DNA from: Gammaproteobacteria bacterium
GTDB lineage: Bacteria; Pseudomonadota; Gammaproteobacteria; Pseudomonadales; Halieaceae
Direction of reading: 5' to 3'
DNA: 64,000 nucleotides
Assembly: GCA_030427485.1 (NCBI GenBank)
Contig: JAUICG010000002.1
Span: 1 to 64,000 of the forward strand
Shown: one piece after another, positions 1 to 8,497 of the stretch
Layout of the letters: each line of letters begins with the position of its first letter
Position numbering within the stretch: the stretch's first letter is position 1
The notes under the pieces: model-generated
What the model was told of the DNA's origin: nothing
What the model saw: only the letters and a program-made list of their open reading frames with translations
Database searches by the model: none
Translations under genes and position numbers: made by a program

Positions 1-319
1 TGAGCAGTGATCCCACCGAGACGGCGGATTCCACTTCCGTGTAGCGATTGGTCAGGTCCTCCATCGCCTGCAGCGCGCGGAGATTGAACACATCGCCGCC
101 CGGGTCGATGAAGGTAAACAATACCGATGTGCTGGGCGGAAAGTCCTCGTTGACCCGCTCCACCTGCTCCCGATAGGGGTCATCTTCCGCCAGGATAGCG
201 TTGAAAGAGCTGTCGATACTGGTGTACCAGATGCCCCAGCTGATCGCGCCGCCCAGCAACAGGGTAAGCACCGCCAGCCAGTTGCGGTGCGCCAACAGGA
301 CATTGATGAATGTAGTCAT
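1..319 (-). CDS. RND/MMPL-family exporter, N-terminal part (cut by window edge)
   Basis: Reading from the ATG whose complement is at 317-319, the frame stays open to the window edge and gives about 106 residues. It has a short cytoplasmic start, one hydrophobic segment at roughly residues 12-32, then a periplasmic stretch beginning with a T-S-I-D-S-S-F motif and containing D-D-P-Y and F-I-D-P-G. That is the usual start of predicted RND-superfamily (MMPL) exporters, which in marine gammaproteobacteria often sit near DUF1329 and DUF1302 genes. A DUF1329 gene occurs in this window at 52963, but far away. The remainder lies left of base 1, so the cargo cannot be judged; a lipid or hydrophobic substrate is a family-level guess. 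Confidence 0.7.
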   Translation of the reverse strand, partial: MTTFINVLLAHRNWLAVLTLLLGGAISWGIWYTSIDSSFNAILAEDDPYREQVERVNEDFPPSTSVLFTFIDPGGDVFNLRALQAMEDLTNRYTEVESAVSVGSLL

Positions 320-525
320 GGCTGATTCGCGCGATGAGTGGTGGCTTTTTATAGCACATTTCCCCATCGAAAACGCCGCAGCGCCGCTTCGTCTATGCTA
401 ATGTTAGCGGCGACACCGGGACGCGCAGGCTTTTCAGTCGTCGGCGGCCGGTTTGTCGACGCGGTCTGACGACGGCGCAGCGGCCCGGGAATGGATGGCG
501 CGCCGGTTTAATCGAGGCAATCTCC

Positions 526-2337
526 ATGAAGTCATGCAAATCCCTGCTGCTGGCACTCACCGCTACCGTTGCCGTTCTTCTGCCCGCTTCCCACGCCGCC
601 GCGGCAGATGCAAATAAAATCGGCGACTTCGCGCTGCTCGACCAGCACGGGAAGTTTCACCAGCTGAGCTGGTACGACGACCAGAAAGCCGTTGTGATCT
701 TCATCCAGGGCAACGGTTGCCCCATCGTTCGCAATGGCGCGCCCACGCTGAAGGCCCTCCGCGATGAGTACGAGAGCAAGGGGGTCGCTTTTTTCATGCT
801 CAACCCCCAGACGCAGGACAATCGCGCAAGCATCGCCGGCGAGGCCGAGGAGTTTGCCTACGACTTCCCGATACTGGTGGATGAGTCGCAGCTGGTGGCG
901 GAGGCACTGGGCGTCGACCGTACGTCGGAAGTGTTCGTAATCGATCCCAAAACCATGAGTGTGCTGTTCCGCGGCCCCATCGACGATCGCCTCGGTTACG
1001 AATCCCAGAAGCCCGAGGCCAAAAACCACTACCTGAAAGACGCACTGGACGCCGTGCTCGCGGGCCAGGCAGTCGCCGCTGTCGACGTCGAGGCGCCAGG
1101 GTGCCTGATCGGCTTCCCGGCGCGGGAAAAACACCTGGAAAACCCCGTGTCCTACACCGATGATATCGCCCCGCTGCTGGTGGAAAAATGTACCGCCTGC
1201 CACCACGACGGCGGTATCGCCCCCTGGTCCATGAGCGACCACGCGATGGTGCAGGGCTGGTCGAAGATGATGAAAGAGGTGCTGATGACCCGGCGCATGC
1301 CGCCCGGGCAGATCGATCCGCATGTCGGCAAACCGATCGCCGACGTGGTGGAGATCACGCCCGCGCAATTGCAAACGCTGGTGCACTGGATAGATGACGG
1401 CGCCAGGATCGAGGACGGGGCGGAAGACCCCCTGGCCGGCCTGACTTTTGACAATCCCAAATGGACGCTGGGCGAGCCCGACATCGTGCTCAAGGTACCG
1501 GCGCAATCCCTGCCCGCCACCGGTCTCGTCGACTACCGCTACGTGCCCGTTGAGCTCAACCTGGACAGGGATATCTGGGTGCGCGCGGTGGAGTTTGTCC
1601 CCGGCGACGAGAAGGCGCTGCACCATGTAATCGCCTACCTCTCCAGTCCCGCCGACAAGACCGCCGGCAGCCGGGACGATGACGCGGACCGGGACGAAAG
1701 CATCGCGGGCTTCGCACCCGGCAGGCAACCGGACCAGTCCCGGGACAACAGCGGGCGCCTGATCAGCAAGGGCTCAAACCTGTTGCTGCAAATGCACTAC
1801 ACCACCTATGGCAAGGAAACGGTGGACGAGACGGAGGTCGGCCTGTATGTCCTCGACGAGTTGCCGGAACATGTGATGTCCGGTGGGGTGGCCGGTCAGC
1901 GGCGCTTCATGATTCCCGCGCACGCCAAGGAGTACCAACTGGAGGGCGTGCAACGCATCGAGCGCGACGCCTACCTGTACGGCATGACGCCGCATATGCA
2001 TTATCGCGGCAAGTACATGAGCTTTACTGCCGAATACCCGGACGGCAGCTCCGAGGTCCTGCTCTCGGTACCCAAGTACGATTTCAACTGGCAGTTCAAT
2101 TACCAGTTGCGGGAACCGCTGTTCCTGCCCGCGGGTACCCGCCTGGTCGCCCGCGGGGCGATGGACAATTCAGCACAGAACCGCTTCAACCCCGACCCCA
2201 CCAAACCGGTGCTGTTTGGCCTGCAGACGAAACACGAGATGTTCTTCGGATTTACCACGCTGCGCTATGTGGGGGACACACCGCAGTCGCGAACTGGCGC
2301 CGCGCAGGCGGGCGATGACGGCGTCGCCGGCTTGTAG
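526..2337 (+). CDS. Secreted redoxin / c-type heme / copper type II monooxygenase-like fusion
   Basis: This 603-residue protein begins with a signal peptide (about 1-27, ending in an Ala-rich cleavage region). A thioredoxin-fold redoxin domain (about 30-190) carries Cys65 in a GNGCPIVR context, where peroxiredoxins hold the peroxidatic Cys. A CTACH heme-attachment motif at 222-226 follows. The C-terminal half resembles copper type II ascorbate-dependent monooxygenases (PHM fold): His366-His367, the Met423-His424 pair, and His490-Met-His492 are the expected copper ligands. It is therefore probably a periplasmic redox protein with one heme and up to two copper sites; the substrate is unknown. 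A purine-rich stretch just upstream supports the ATG at 526. It stands alone, convergent with the next gene. Confidence 0.8.
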   Translation: MKSCKSLLLALTATVAVLLPASHAAAADANKIGDFALLDQHGKFHQLSWYDDQKAVVIFIQGNGCPIVRNGAPTLKALRDEYESKGVAFFMLNPQTQDNRASIAGEAEEFAYDFPILVDESQLVAEALGVDRTSEVFVIDPKTMSVLFRGPIDDRLGYESQKPEAKNHYLKDALDAVLAGQAVAAVDVEAPGCLIGFPAREKHLENPVSYTDDIAPLLVEKCTACHHDGGIAPWSMSDHAMVQGWSKMMKEVLMTRRMPPGQIDPHVGKPIADVVEITPAQLQTLVHWIDDGARIEDGAEDPLAGLTFDNPKWTLGEPDIVLKVPAQSLPATGLVDYRYVPVELNLDRDIWVRAVEFVPGDEKALHHVIAYLSSPADKTAGSRDDDADRDESIAGFAPGRQPDQSRDNSGRLISKGSNLLLQMHYTTYGKETVDETEVGLYVLDELPEHVMSGGVAGQRRFMIPAHAKEYQLEGVQRIERDAYLYGMTPHMHYRGKYMSFTAEYPDGSSEVLLSVPKYDFNWQFNYQLREPLFLPAGTRLVARGAMDNSAQNRFNPDPTKPVLFGLQTKHEMFFGFTTLRYVGDTPQSRTGAAQAGDDGVAGL

Positions 2338-2358
2338 CGGAGACGCCGGGGGAATGCG

Positions 2359-3306
2359 CTAGGAAGCGTACTGCCGGGCCAGGCCACGCATGATGTCGTC
2401 GAACTCCGCCATGGTCCGTTCGATGATCTCGCGGGCGCTGACAACCGCATCGATGCGTCCGGCCACCTGCCCCGACAGTGGAATCGCGGCCTCCATGTCG
2501 CCCCCGAAATACAGCGTCTGCAGATTGGCCATATGTTCCATCACGTCGAATTTGCCCAGCGGCGCCAGGTCGCCGGTGCGCGCGGTGCGCAATGCGCGCA
2601 GCGCCGGTCGCGCTTCCTGGTTCAGGAACACGGTATCGGTTTCCCGCGCGGCGAGCACCGCATTCTTGAAGTTGACGTGCACCGGCGAGTCGGAGCAGGA
2701 CAGCATGCGCGTTCCCATCTGCACGCCCTCCGCCCCCATTGCGAATGCGCCCGCCATAGAGAGGCCATCGCACATCCCCCCGGCGGCGATGATCGGCACA
2801 TCCACCCGCGAGCGGATCAGCGGTAACAGCACCATTGTGGACACCGGGCTGGGGTTCTTGAAGCCACCGCCCTCACCGCCTTCCACCACCAGGCCATCCA
2901 CGCCGCAGTCGATCGCCTTCATCGCCATCTCCAGCGTGGGCACCACATGGAACACCTTGATGCCGGCCTGCTGAAAGGGTTCCGTGCAGACTTTCGGGCT
3001 GCCCGATGAGGTGGTCACGAACTTGATGCCCTGCTCGATCACGAAGTCGATCACGTTACTGCCCTTTACGTAGGACAGCGCCACATTCATGCCGAAGGGC
3101 TTGTCGGTCAGCTCGCGCATCTTCGCGACCTCGGCCTTGATGTTCTCGAACTCCCCGGAGGACGTTTCGATGATACCCAGTCCGCCGGCATTGCTGACCG
3201 CGGAGGCCAACTGCGCGCGTGCGATCCAGCCCATCGGCGCCTGGATGATCGGATAGTCGGTACCCGTCATCCCGGTGATACGGTTCTTTATCGGTTTAAC
3301 GCTCAA
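2359..3306 (-). CDS. Nitronate monooxygenase / FabK-like FMN enzyme
   Basis: A 315-residue TIM-barrel flavoprotein of the 2-nitropropane dioxygenase (NMO) family. It opens with the family signature (Y-P-I-I-Q-A-P-M-G), has S-N-A-G-G-L-G-I after the first strand, and a Gly-rich phosphate-binding loop (V-E-G-G-E-G-G-G) near the middle. Such enzymes oxidise alkyl nitronates with FMN, but paralogues also act as enoyl-ACP reductases or have unknown substrates. The first codon appears to be TTG, preceded by GAGGG at good distance; the next Met is at residue 13. It is the last gene of a same-strand run with the GST-like gene and a second NMO paralogue, suggesting shared function. Confidence 0.85.
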   Translation of the reverse strand: MSVKPIKNRITGMTGTDYPIIQAPMGWIARAQLASAVSNAGGLGIIETSSGEFENIKAEVAKMRELTDKPFGMNVALSYVKGSNVIDFVIEQGIKFVTTSSGSPKVCTEPFQQAGIKVFHVVPTLEMAMKAIDCGVDGLVVEGGEGGGFKNPSPVSTMVLLPLIRSRVDVPIIAAGGMCDGLSMAGAFAMGAEGVQMGTRMLSCSDSPVHVNFKNAVLAARETDTVFLNQEARPALRALRTARTGDLAPLGKFDVMEHMANLQTLYFGGDMEAAIPLSGQVAGRIDAVVSAREIIERTMAEFDDIMRGLARQYAS

Positions 3307-3333
3307 AACAGACTTCCCTCTCGTACTGTGCTC

Positions 3334-4374
3334 TCAGGACAACAACATGCGCTCCACGCCGGTGCCGGCCAGCAGCGCGTCCACCCGTGCGCGATCGGCT
3401 GCACTCAGGGCCTGGTAGCGCTCGTTGGTCCACTTCAGGCACTTGGCCTGGTAGGGAAAGGTCTGCTGCGTCCACCGTGCGCCGTCGATCTCCGACTCCC
3501 AGGACTTCTCGCCCGCCTGCACCGCATCCCGGTTCGCCAGCTGCGCCGGCGCATAGACCCGGCCGATTTCAGCCAGCAGTTCGCGCAGGCTGTCCGGTTG
3601 CTCCTCGATGGCGACCCAGTCACTGTCCTGTGGCTCGAGGCCCGTCTGGTCGCGCATATGGTCCACCCAGGCCACCGTGCGCGGGGATACCGCGTGGGCG
3701 ATCTCGCGTGGTGTCGGGTCAAAACCCACCAGTTGCGTCAGCTGCCCGTAGAGACCGAAGTCGCCGGCTGCCGGGCGTCCGCCCAGCATGAACGTCTGGC
3801 TGGCCAGGTGGTTTTCCATCGCCGCCAGGAAACGGCGGTAGCTCGCGTCGATCACCGGGGCGGTGGTGTCGTTGGAGCCGACGACGTAGAGGCGGCCAAT
3901 CTGCCGCTCGGAAAAATGTTTCTTGAACTGCGCATGGGCGTCCGCGGGCAGGCTGATGTCCATACTGAACGGCAGCAGCGTCCCCGCGTTGTCGGCATCC
4001 GCCTCGGGATACCAGCGGTAGTGAAACATGTACTTGGTGCACCACTCGTCGGCGAAGTCCTCGATCAGGTAGTCGATAAACGCCAGCGCGGGATCCGACG
4101 GCAGCACGGAGCGGCCGCGGTAAATGGATTCCAGCCGGCGAATGATCGGCGTGGAGTCGCAGATGCCTTCCAGTTTGCCCTCATCGTTCTCAAACAGGAA
4201 CGTGGGCATGAAAATGGGTCTGGGCTTCTCTATTCCCAGCGCATCCAGGAAACCGGCGGGGTCGCCCCAGGTGACGCGATAGGGAATGTGCCGGTAGCGC
4301 AGCAGTGCGACCATTTTCTGCGTATAAGGCGAGCCGGTTCCACCGACCAGTCGCACCGGGTCTGATGAGGACAT
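3334..4374 (-). CDS. Glutathione S-transferase family protein (long form)
   Basis: The N-terminal part (about residues 5-80) reads as a thioredoxin-fold GST domain: G-S-P-Y-T-Q-K near the start and S-T-P-I-I-R-R-L-E at the usual cis-Pro and GSH-binding region. The remaining 250 residues are all-alpha, longer than in classical 200-residue GSTs. I chose the ATG at 4374 rather than the upstream one at 4404, because a GGAG lies eight bases before it. The gene lies between two nitronate monooxygenase genes on the same strand with short gaps, so it likely belongs to the same transcript. Substrate unknown. Confidence 0.8.
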   Translation of the reverse strand: MSSSDPVRLVGGTGSPYTQKMVALLRYRHIPYRVTWGDPAGFLDALGIEKPRPIFMPTFLFENDEGKLEGICDSTPIIRRLESIYRGRSVLPSDPALAFIDYLIEDFADEWCTKYMFHYRWYPEADADNAGTLLPFSMDISLPADAHAQFKKHFSERQIGRLYVVGSNDTTAPVIDASYRRFLAAMENHLASQTFMLGGRPAAGDFGLYGQLTQLVGFDPTPREIAHAVSPRTVAWVDHMRDQTGLEPQDSDWVAIEEQPDSLRELLAEIGRVYAPAQLANRDAVQAGEKSWESEIDGARWTQQTFPYQAKCLKWTNERYQALSAADRARVDALLAGTGVERMLLS

Positions 4375-4476
4375 GTCACATACTCCACTTGTTTCGACGC
4401 TCATACTACATACGTAAATGCGCGCGAACGGATGACCCAGCGGGGTCGGCTGACAGCATTACCTGGAACTACCCGA

Positions 4477-5451
4477 TCAGGCGGCGCCCACAATTCCCGC
4501 CAGGCGCTCGTTGATGATCGAGCGGGCATCCGCGACGATCGTTTTCACCAGGTCTTCACAGCTGGGAATGTCGTTGATCAAACCGCCGCTCATACCCACG
4601 GTAACCATACCGGCCTCGATATCGCCGGTCGTCCAGGCTTTTTCCTGGTTGGCGCCGGACACCAGGTGGTGCACCTGGCCGAACTCGCCGCCCTGTGCCT
4701 CGATCTCCGCCACTTTATCCGCCACGCTGTTGCGATAGACGCGCGCCGTATTCTTGTACGTGCGGAAAATGAGGCGGGTCTGGGTCTCATCCATCTCGAC
4801 AATTTTCTGCTTGATGCCCTCGTGTATCGGCGCCTCTTTAGTGACCATGAAGCGCGAACCCATATTGATGCCCTCGCAACCGAGCGCAAGCGCTGCCGCG
4901 AGACCCCGGCCATCGGCAATACCACCGGACGCCAGGACCGGGATTTTCAGCGCCTGGGCGGCGGCGGGAAAAAGTACCAGGCCGCCGATATCCTGCTCGC
5001 CCGGGTGTCCCGCACATTCGAAGCCGTCGATACTGACCACGTCAACACCGATGCGCTCGGCCTTCAGCGCGTGACGAACCGCGACACATTTATGAATAAC
5101 CTTGATACCGGCGGACTTGAAGCGCTCCATGAAAGGCTCCGGGCTGCGTCCCGCTGTCTCCACGATTTTCACACCACTGTCGATGATCACATCGAGGATA
5201 TCGTCGTAGTTAATCGGTGTCGCGACCACGCCGACTGTGAGGTTCACGCCGAAGGGTTTGTCGGTCAGTGAGCGGCATTTTTCGATCTCTGCGCGCAAGC
5301 CTTCCAGCGTCGGCTGGGTCAGTGCGGTCATCACGCCCAACGCGCCCGCATTGGAGGCGGCGGCCGCCAGTTCAGCGGTTCCCACGCGCATCATGCCGCC
5401 GCAAACAATCGGCGTCTCGATACCCAACAATTCGGTTAACCTGGTTTTCAT
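4477..5451 (-). CDS. Nitronate monooxygenase family protein (second paralogue)
   Basis: A 324-residue NMO/FabK-type FMN barrel: L-G-I-E-T-P-I-V-C-G-G-M-M at the start, S-N-A-G-A-L-G-V after the first turn, and D-G-F-E-C-A-G-H-P-G-E in the central FMN phosphate region. The Gly-His-Pro-Gly version of the loop matches the NMO branch containing bacterial oxidoreductases of uncertain substrate. It is clearly divergent from the paralogue at 2359-3306, so this is not a recent duplication. It is the first gene of the NMO/GST/NMO run and is preceded by a good promoter candidate with a dyad (5498-5524). Confidence 0.85.
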   Translation of the reverse strand: MKTRLTELLGIETPIVCGGMMRVGTAELAAAASNAGALGVMTALTQPTLEGLRAEIEKCRSLTDKPFGVNLTVGVVATPINYDDILDVIIDSGVKIVETAGRSPEPFMERFKSAGIKVIHKCVAVRHALKAERIGVDVVSIDGFECAGHPGEQDIGGLVLFPAAAQALKIPVLASGGIADGRGLAAALALGCEGINMGSRFMVTKEAPIHEGIKQKIVEMDETQTRLIFRTYKNTARVYRNSVADKVAEIEAQGGEFGQVHHLVSGANQEKAWTTGDIEAGMVTVGMSGGLINDIPSCEDLVKTIVADARSIINERLAGIVGAA

Positions 5452-5497
5452 ACTGTCTGCTCCCTGGGCTGATTCTGTCTCTGAAAAGTGGGGAGAC

Positions 5498-5524
5498 TGT
5501 ATATATCGGCATATACTATGTCAA
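5498..5524 (-). promoter_or_regulatory. Candidate promoter with overlapping dyad upstream of NMO gene
   Basis: On the minus strand, a perfect TTGACA (complement of 5519-5524) is followed 15 bases later by TATACA (complement of 5498-5503). Between and over them lies the dyad GTATAT-N6-ATATAC at 5499-5516, exactly where a repressor would block polymerase. The 15-base spacing is short for sigma-70. The dyad resembles operators of TetR-type repressors, but no such gene is adjacent. Confidence 0.45.
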
Positions 5525-5551
5525 ATAGTTCCTGTCACCCGCCGCACCCGT

Positions 5552-7078
5552 TCAAGCCCGGGAATAGCGCTCGCGCAGCACGTTTTTCTGCACCTTGCCC
5601 ATCGCGTTGCGCGGCAGGGCATCGATGATCTCTACGCGCTTGGGCACCTTGAAATTGGCCAGCCGCGCCCTGCAGTGCGCGATGACCGCATCGGCGGTCA
5701 GTGCGCCCCGTGTCGGCGAGGTGCTGTCCGCGACGAGCACGGCGACCACCGCTTCGCCGAAGTCCGCGTGTGGAACGCCGATGACCGCCGACTCCCGCAC
5801 CCCCGGTATCTCATCGAGCACCAGTTCGATTTCCTTGGGATAGACATTGAGGCCGCCGCAGATGACCAGGTCCCTGGCGCGGCCGACAATGGAGACGTAG
5901 CCGTCCTCGTCGATAAGCGCCTTGTCGCCCGTGTTGAAAAAACCGTCGTCGGTGAACTCGCCGGCGGTTTTTTCCGGCATGCGCCAGTAACCGGAAAAGA
6001 CATTGGGACCCTTCACCTGCAGGTTGCCGATTTCACCCGCTTCCAGTTGCGCGCCGGCATCATCGACGATGCGCACGCTGACATCCGGCAGCGCGGTGCC
6101 GACGGTACCGGCGCGACGCTCGCCGTGCAGCGGGTTCGAGGTATTCATGCCGGTTTCGGACATGCCGTAGCGTTCGAGGATGGTGTGCCCGGTGCGCGCC
6201 TCGAATTGTTCGAAGGTCTCGGTCAACAGCGGCGCCGAACCGGAAATGAACAGGCGCATCCGCGCACAGCACCCGGGTCCGAACCCGGGATTGCCCAGCA
6301 AGCGGGTATAGTAGGTGGGTACGCCCATCATCACGGTGCAATCAGGCATCGCGGCAACGGCCGCCCTGTCGTTGAAGGTGGCATGCCACGACATGCTCGC
6401 GCCGCTCATCAGCACGCAGCCGATGGCCACAAACAGGCCGTGCACGTGATAGATCGGCAACATGTGCAACAGCCGGTCCGCAGCGGTGAAACCCCACAGC
6501 GCAACCAGTGTTTGCGTGTTCGTGCGCAGGTTGTCGTGGCTCAACATGATGCCCTTTGGCCGCCCCGTGGTGCCCGATGAATACAACAGGGCCGCCATAT
6601 CCGCACCGGCGACCCGGGCCACGTCGGCCTCGGGACTCGCATTCGCGGCCTGCGTCATCAGGCTCCCGCCGCCATCGGCATCGAGCGTGAGCACGGCCTT
6701 GATGCCCTCATCCGGCAGCAGGGATTCGATGGTAGCCGTGGCGTCAGTAGCGCAGACCACGATGGCCGGTTCGGCATTGCCGAGGAAGTAGGCAAGCTCC
6801 GCCGCGGTATAGGCCGTGTTCAACGGGTGATAAACCAGTCCCGCGCGCAGGCAGGCCAGGTAGAGGAACAAGCTCTCGACGGATTTCTCCACCTGCACGG
6901 TGACCCGGTCGCCGGCGACTGCACCGCTCTGCAGGAGGGTGTTCGCAATGCGTGCACTGGCGTGTTCGGCTTCGCCGTATGTCACCCTGCGCCCCGCGGC
7001 GGTAAGCAGCAACAGCGTGTCGGGATCAGTCGGGAAATGCTTCTGGTAGTGCGCGTAGAGGTTCGGGTTGTCGGTCAT
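5552..7078 (-). CDS. Acyl-CoA synthetase, malonyl-CoA synthetase (MatB)-like
   Basis: An ANL-superfamily AMP-forming ligase of about 508 residues. It has the phosphate-binding signature Y-S-S-G-T-T-G-R-P-K-G, the E-R-Y-G-M-S-E-T motif, an adenylate-binding F-F-N-T-G-D-K segment, and the C-terminal P-R-N-A-M-G-K-V-Q-K catalytic lysine motif. The N-terminal A-C-L-R-A-G-L-V-Y-H-P-L-N-T-A-Y is typical of the MatB branch (malonate or methylmalonate to CoA ester). Substrate assignment is by family resemblance. I preferred the ATG at 7078 over the one 63 bases upstream, since homologues begin near it. It is divergent from the SDR gene and separated from the NMO operon by its own promoter region. Confidence 0.8.
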   Translation of the reverse strand: MTDNPNLYAHYQKHFPTDPDTLLLLTAAGRRVTYGEAEHASARIANTLLQSGAVAGDRVTVQVEKSVESLFLYLACLRAGLVYHPLNTAYTAAELAYFLGNAEPAIVVCATDATATIESLLPDEGIKAVLTLDADGGGSLMTQAANASPEADVARVAGADMAALLYSSGTTGRPKGIMLSHDNLRTNTQTLVALWGFTAADRLLHMLPIYHVHGLFVAIGCVLMSGASMSWHATFNDRAAVAAMPDCTVMMGVPTYYTRLLGNPGFGPGCCARMRLFISGSAPLLTETFEQFEARTGHTILERYGMSETGMNTSNPLHGERRAGTVGTALPDVSVRIVDDAGAQLEAGEIGNLQVKGPNVFSGYWRMPEKTAGEFTDDGFFNTGDKALIDEDGYVSIVGRARDLVICGGLNVYPKEIELVLDEIPGVRESAVIGVPHADFGEAVVAVLVADSTSPTRGALTADAVIAHCRARLANFKVPKRVEIIDALPRNAMGKVQKNVLRERYSRA

Positions 7079-7167
7079 GCCGGGGTTTTCCGCACTGCTT
7101 GCTGGGCTGATGAGACTATGCCAAGCTAACTCCCAATTCACAAGTTGATATCCCTGGACGGTCGGCG

Positions 7168-7926
7168 ATGCAATTGGATTCCAAAGTGGCAGTCATTACC
7201 GGCGCGGCACGCGGGCTGGGACGCGCCTACGCCGTCGCGATGGCGGCGGAGGGCGCTTCGATCCTCGCCTGTGACATCAGCGACTGTGGCGACACCGTCG
7301 CCGAAGTCACCGCCGCCGGTGGGCGCATCGAATCCGTGGTCACCGATATCACCGACATGGACAGCTGCCGCGCGATGGCCGACGCCGCCGTCACGGCGTT
7401 CGGCAGGATCGATATCCTGGTCAACAACGCGGCGCTCTATGCGACACTGAAGGGCGCGCGCTTCGAAGACCTCGATGAAGCGCAGTGGGACGCGGTAATG
7501 AACGTCAATATCAAGGGCGTGTGGCAATGCTGTAAAGCGGTGGTGGGACCGATGCGCCAGGCGGGCGGCGGCTCCATCATCAATGTCTCATCGCTGGCCG
7601 CGGTGTTCGGCCTGCCCTACGGGATGGACTACGTCGCATCCAAGGCCGCGGTGATCGGCATGACGCGCGCGATGGCCAGGGAACTGGGCAAGGACCGCAT
7701 CAGGGTCAACGCGATCGCGCCCTCGGCAGTGATGACTGAGGGCACCCGGGACTTTTTCGGTGAAAAATTCGAAAAGGCCAAATCGGTCATCGCCTCCGGG
7801 CAACTCATCCAGCGCAACCTGGAACCCGCCGACCTGACCGGCACGGTGGTCTACCTCGCCTCGGACGCCAGCAGCCTGGTCACCGGGCAAACGCATATGG
7901 TGGACGGGGGCTCCTGGTTCCTGTAG
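7168..7926 (+). CDS. Short-chain dehydrogenase/reductase (SDR)
   Basis: A classical 252-residue SDR. The Rossmann glycine motif G-A-A-R-G-L-G-R is near residue 11, N-N-A-A follows around residue 90, and the catalytic set is Ser141/142, Tyr155 and Lys159 (Y-V-A-S-K). The C-terminus ends in the common T-G-Q-T-H-M-V-D-G-G-S-W-F-L. An acidic residue at the end of the second strand (A-C-D-I) suggests NAD(H) preference. It is divergent from the acyl-CoA synthetase with an 89-bp shared upstream region, and convergent with the HxlR regulator, whose stop is only a few bases away. The substrate is unknown. Confidence 0.88.
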   Translation: MQLDSKVAVITGAARGLGRAYAVAMAAEGASILACDISDCGDTVAEVTAAGGRIESVVTDITDMDSCRAMADAAVTAFGRIDILVNNAALYATLKGARFEDLDEAQWDAVMNVNIKGVWQCCKAVVGPMRQAGGGSIINVSSLAAVFGLPYGMDYVASKAAVIGMTRAMARELGKDRIRVNAIAPSAVMTEGTRDFFGEKFEKAKSVIASGQLIQRNLEPADLTGTVVYLASDASSLVTGQTHMVDGGSWFL

Positions 7927-7932
7927 CGACGA

Positions 7933-8403
7933 TCAGCGCGTTGGCAACAGGCCGGGGTAGTTGGCCCCTGCGCGAACCTCGGTTTCAAATGGTGTCACCG
8001 CCTCACCGCATTCGGAGCAGGCCAATACCGGGGTAAAGGTCTGCCCGCACGACTTGTGATGATACTCCACGGGCGGGCCTTTCTCCCCGCTGTAGTACGT
8101 GTCGCCCCACTTTACGATCATCATCATCACCGCGTGCAGGTCCAGGCCCTTGGCGGTGAACCGGTACTTGTAGCGCGTGGGATTCTCCTGGTAGGCAATG
8201 CGGCGCACAACGCCCTCTTTCTCCAGTAACTGCAAGCGCTCGCTGAGAATGGTGCGGGAGATACCGAGGCTCCTGTGGAACTCCTCGAAGCGGCTTGCCC
8301 CCAGGAACATGTCGCGCACAATCATCAGTGTCCAGCGGTCGCCGATCACCGCCAGCGAACGCGCCACCGAGCACTCCTGTTCGGCCAGTTCATGCCATTT
8401 CAT
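7933..8403 (-). CDS. HxlR-family winged-helix transcriptional regulator
   Basis: A 156-residue protein. The first 100 residues are an HxlR winged helix: C-S-V-A-R-S-L-A-V-I-G-D-R-W-T-L-M-I-V-R-D is the family hallmark, followed by S-R-T-I-L-S-E-R-L in the recognition helix. The C-terminal tail adds Cys residues (S-C-G-Q, then A-C-S-E-C-G) that could bind zinc, an addition seen in some longer HxlR proteins. Its own upstream region carries the dyad GTCCA-N5-TGGAC, which recurs before the molybdopterin oxidoreductase 1.6 kb away. I infer it autoregulates and controls that oxidoreductase. Confidence 0.85.
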   Translation of the reverse strand: MKWHELAEQECSVARSLAVIGDRWTLMIVRDMFLGASRFEEFHRSLGISRTILSERLQLLEKEGVVRRIAYQENPTRYKYRFTAKGLDLHAVMMMIVKWGDTYYSGEKGPPVEYHHKSCGQTFTPVLACSECGEAVTPFETEVRAGANYPGLLPTR

Positions 8404-8421
8404 TGTCAGTTGCCTCCGCCA

Positions 8422-8497
8422 TGTCGCGATTCGCCGCAGTTGGCTATTCCGGTGAAGTCTAACGGCAAATCCAGACCGGGTCCATTTTGTGGACTAA
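8422..8497 (+). repeat. Direct repeat copy 1 (hxlR promoter/operator region)
   Basis: The 28 bases at 8422-8449 are identical to 10065-10092. Similarity continues for about 48 further bases with roughly a dozen mismatches. This copy lies directly upstream of hxlR and contains the dyad GTCCA (8480-8484) N5 TGGAC (8490-8494), a likely HxlR operator. With copy 2 it brackets the AAA ATPase gene. Confidence 0.85.

Noticed and set aside
532..1728. 398-codon minus-strand frame
   Set aside because: Shadow of the redoxin/copper-monooxygenase gene in GC-rich DNA; no family features.
3328..4365. 345-codon plus-strand frame
   Set aside because: Antisense shadow of the GST-family gene.
5237..6580. 447-codon plus-strand frame
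   Set aside because: Antisense to the NMO start and acyl-CoA synthetase; His/Arg/Gly-rich composition of a shadow frame.
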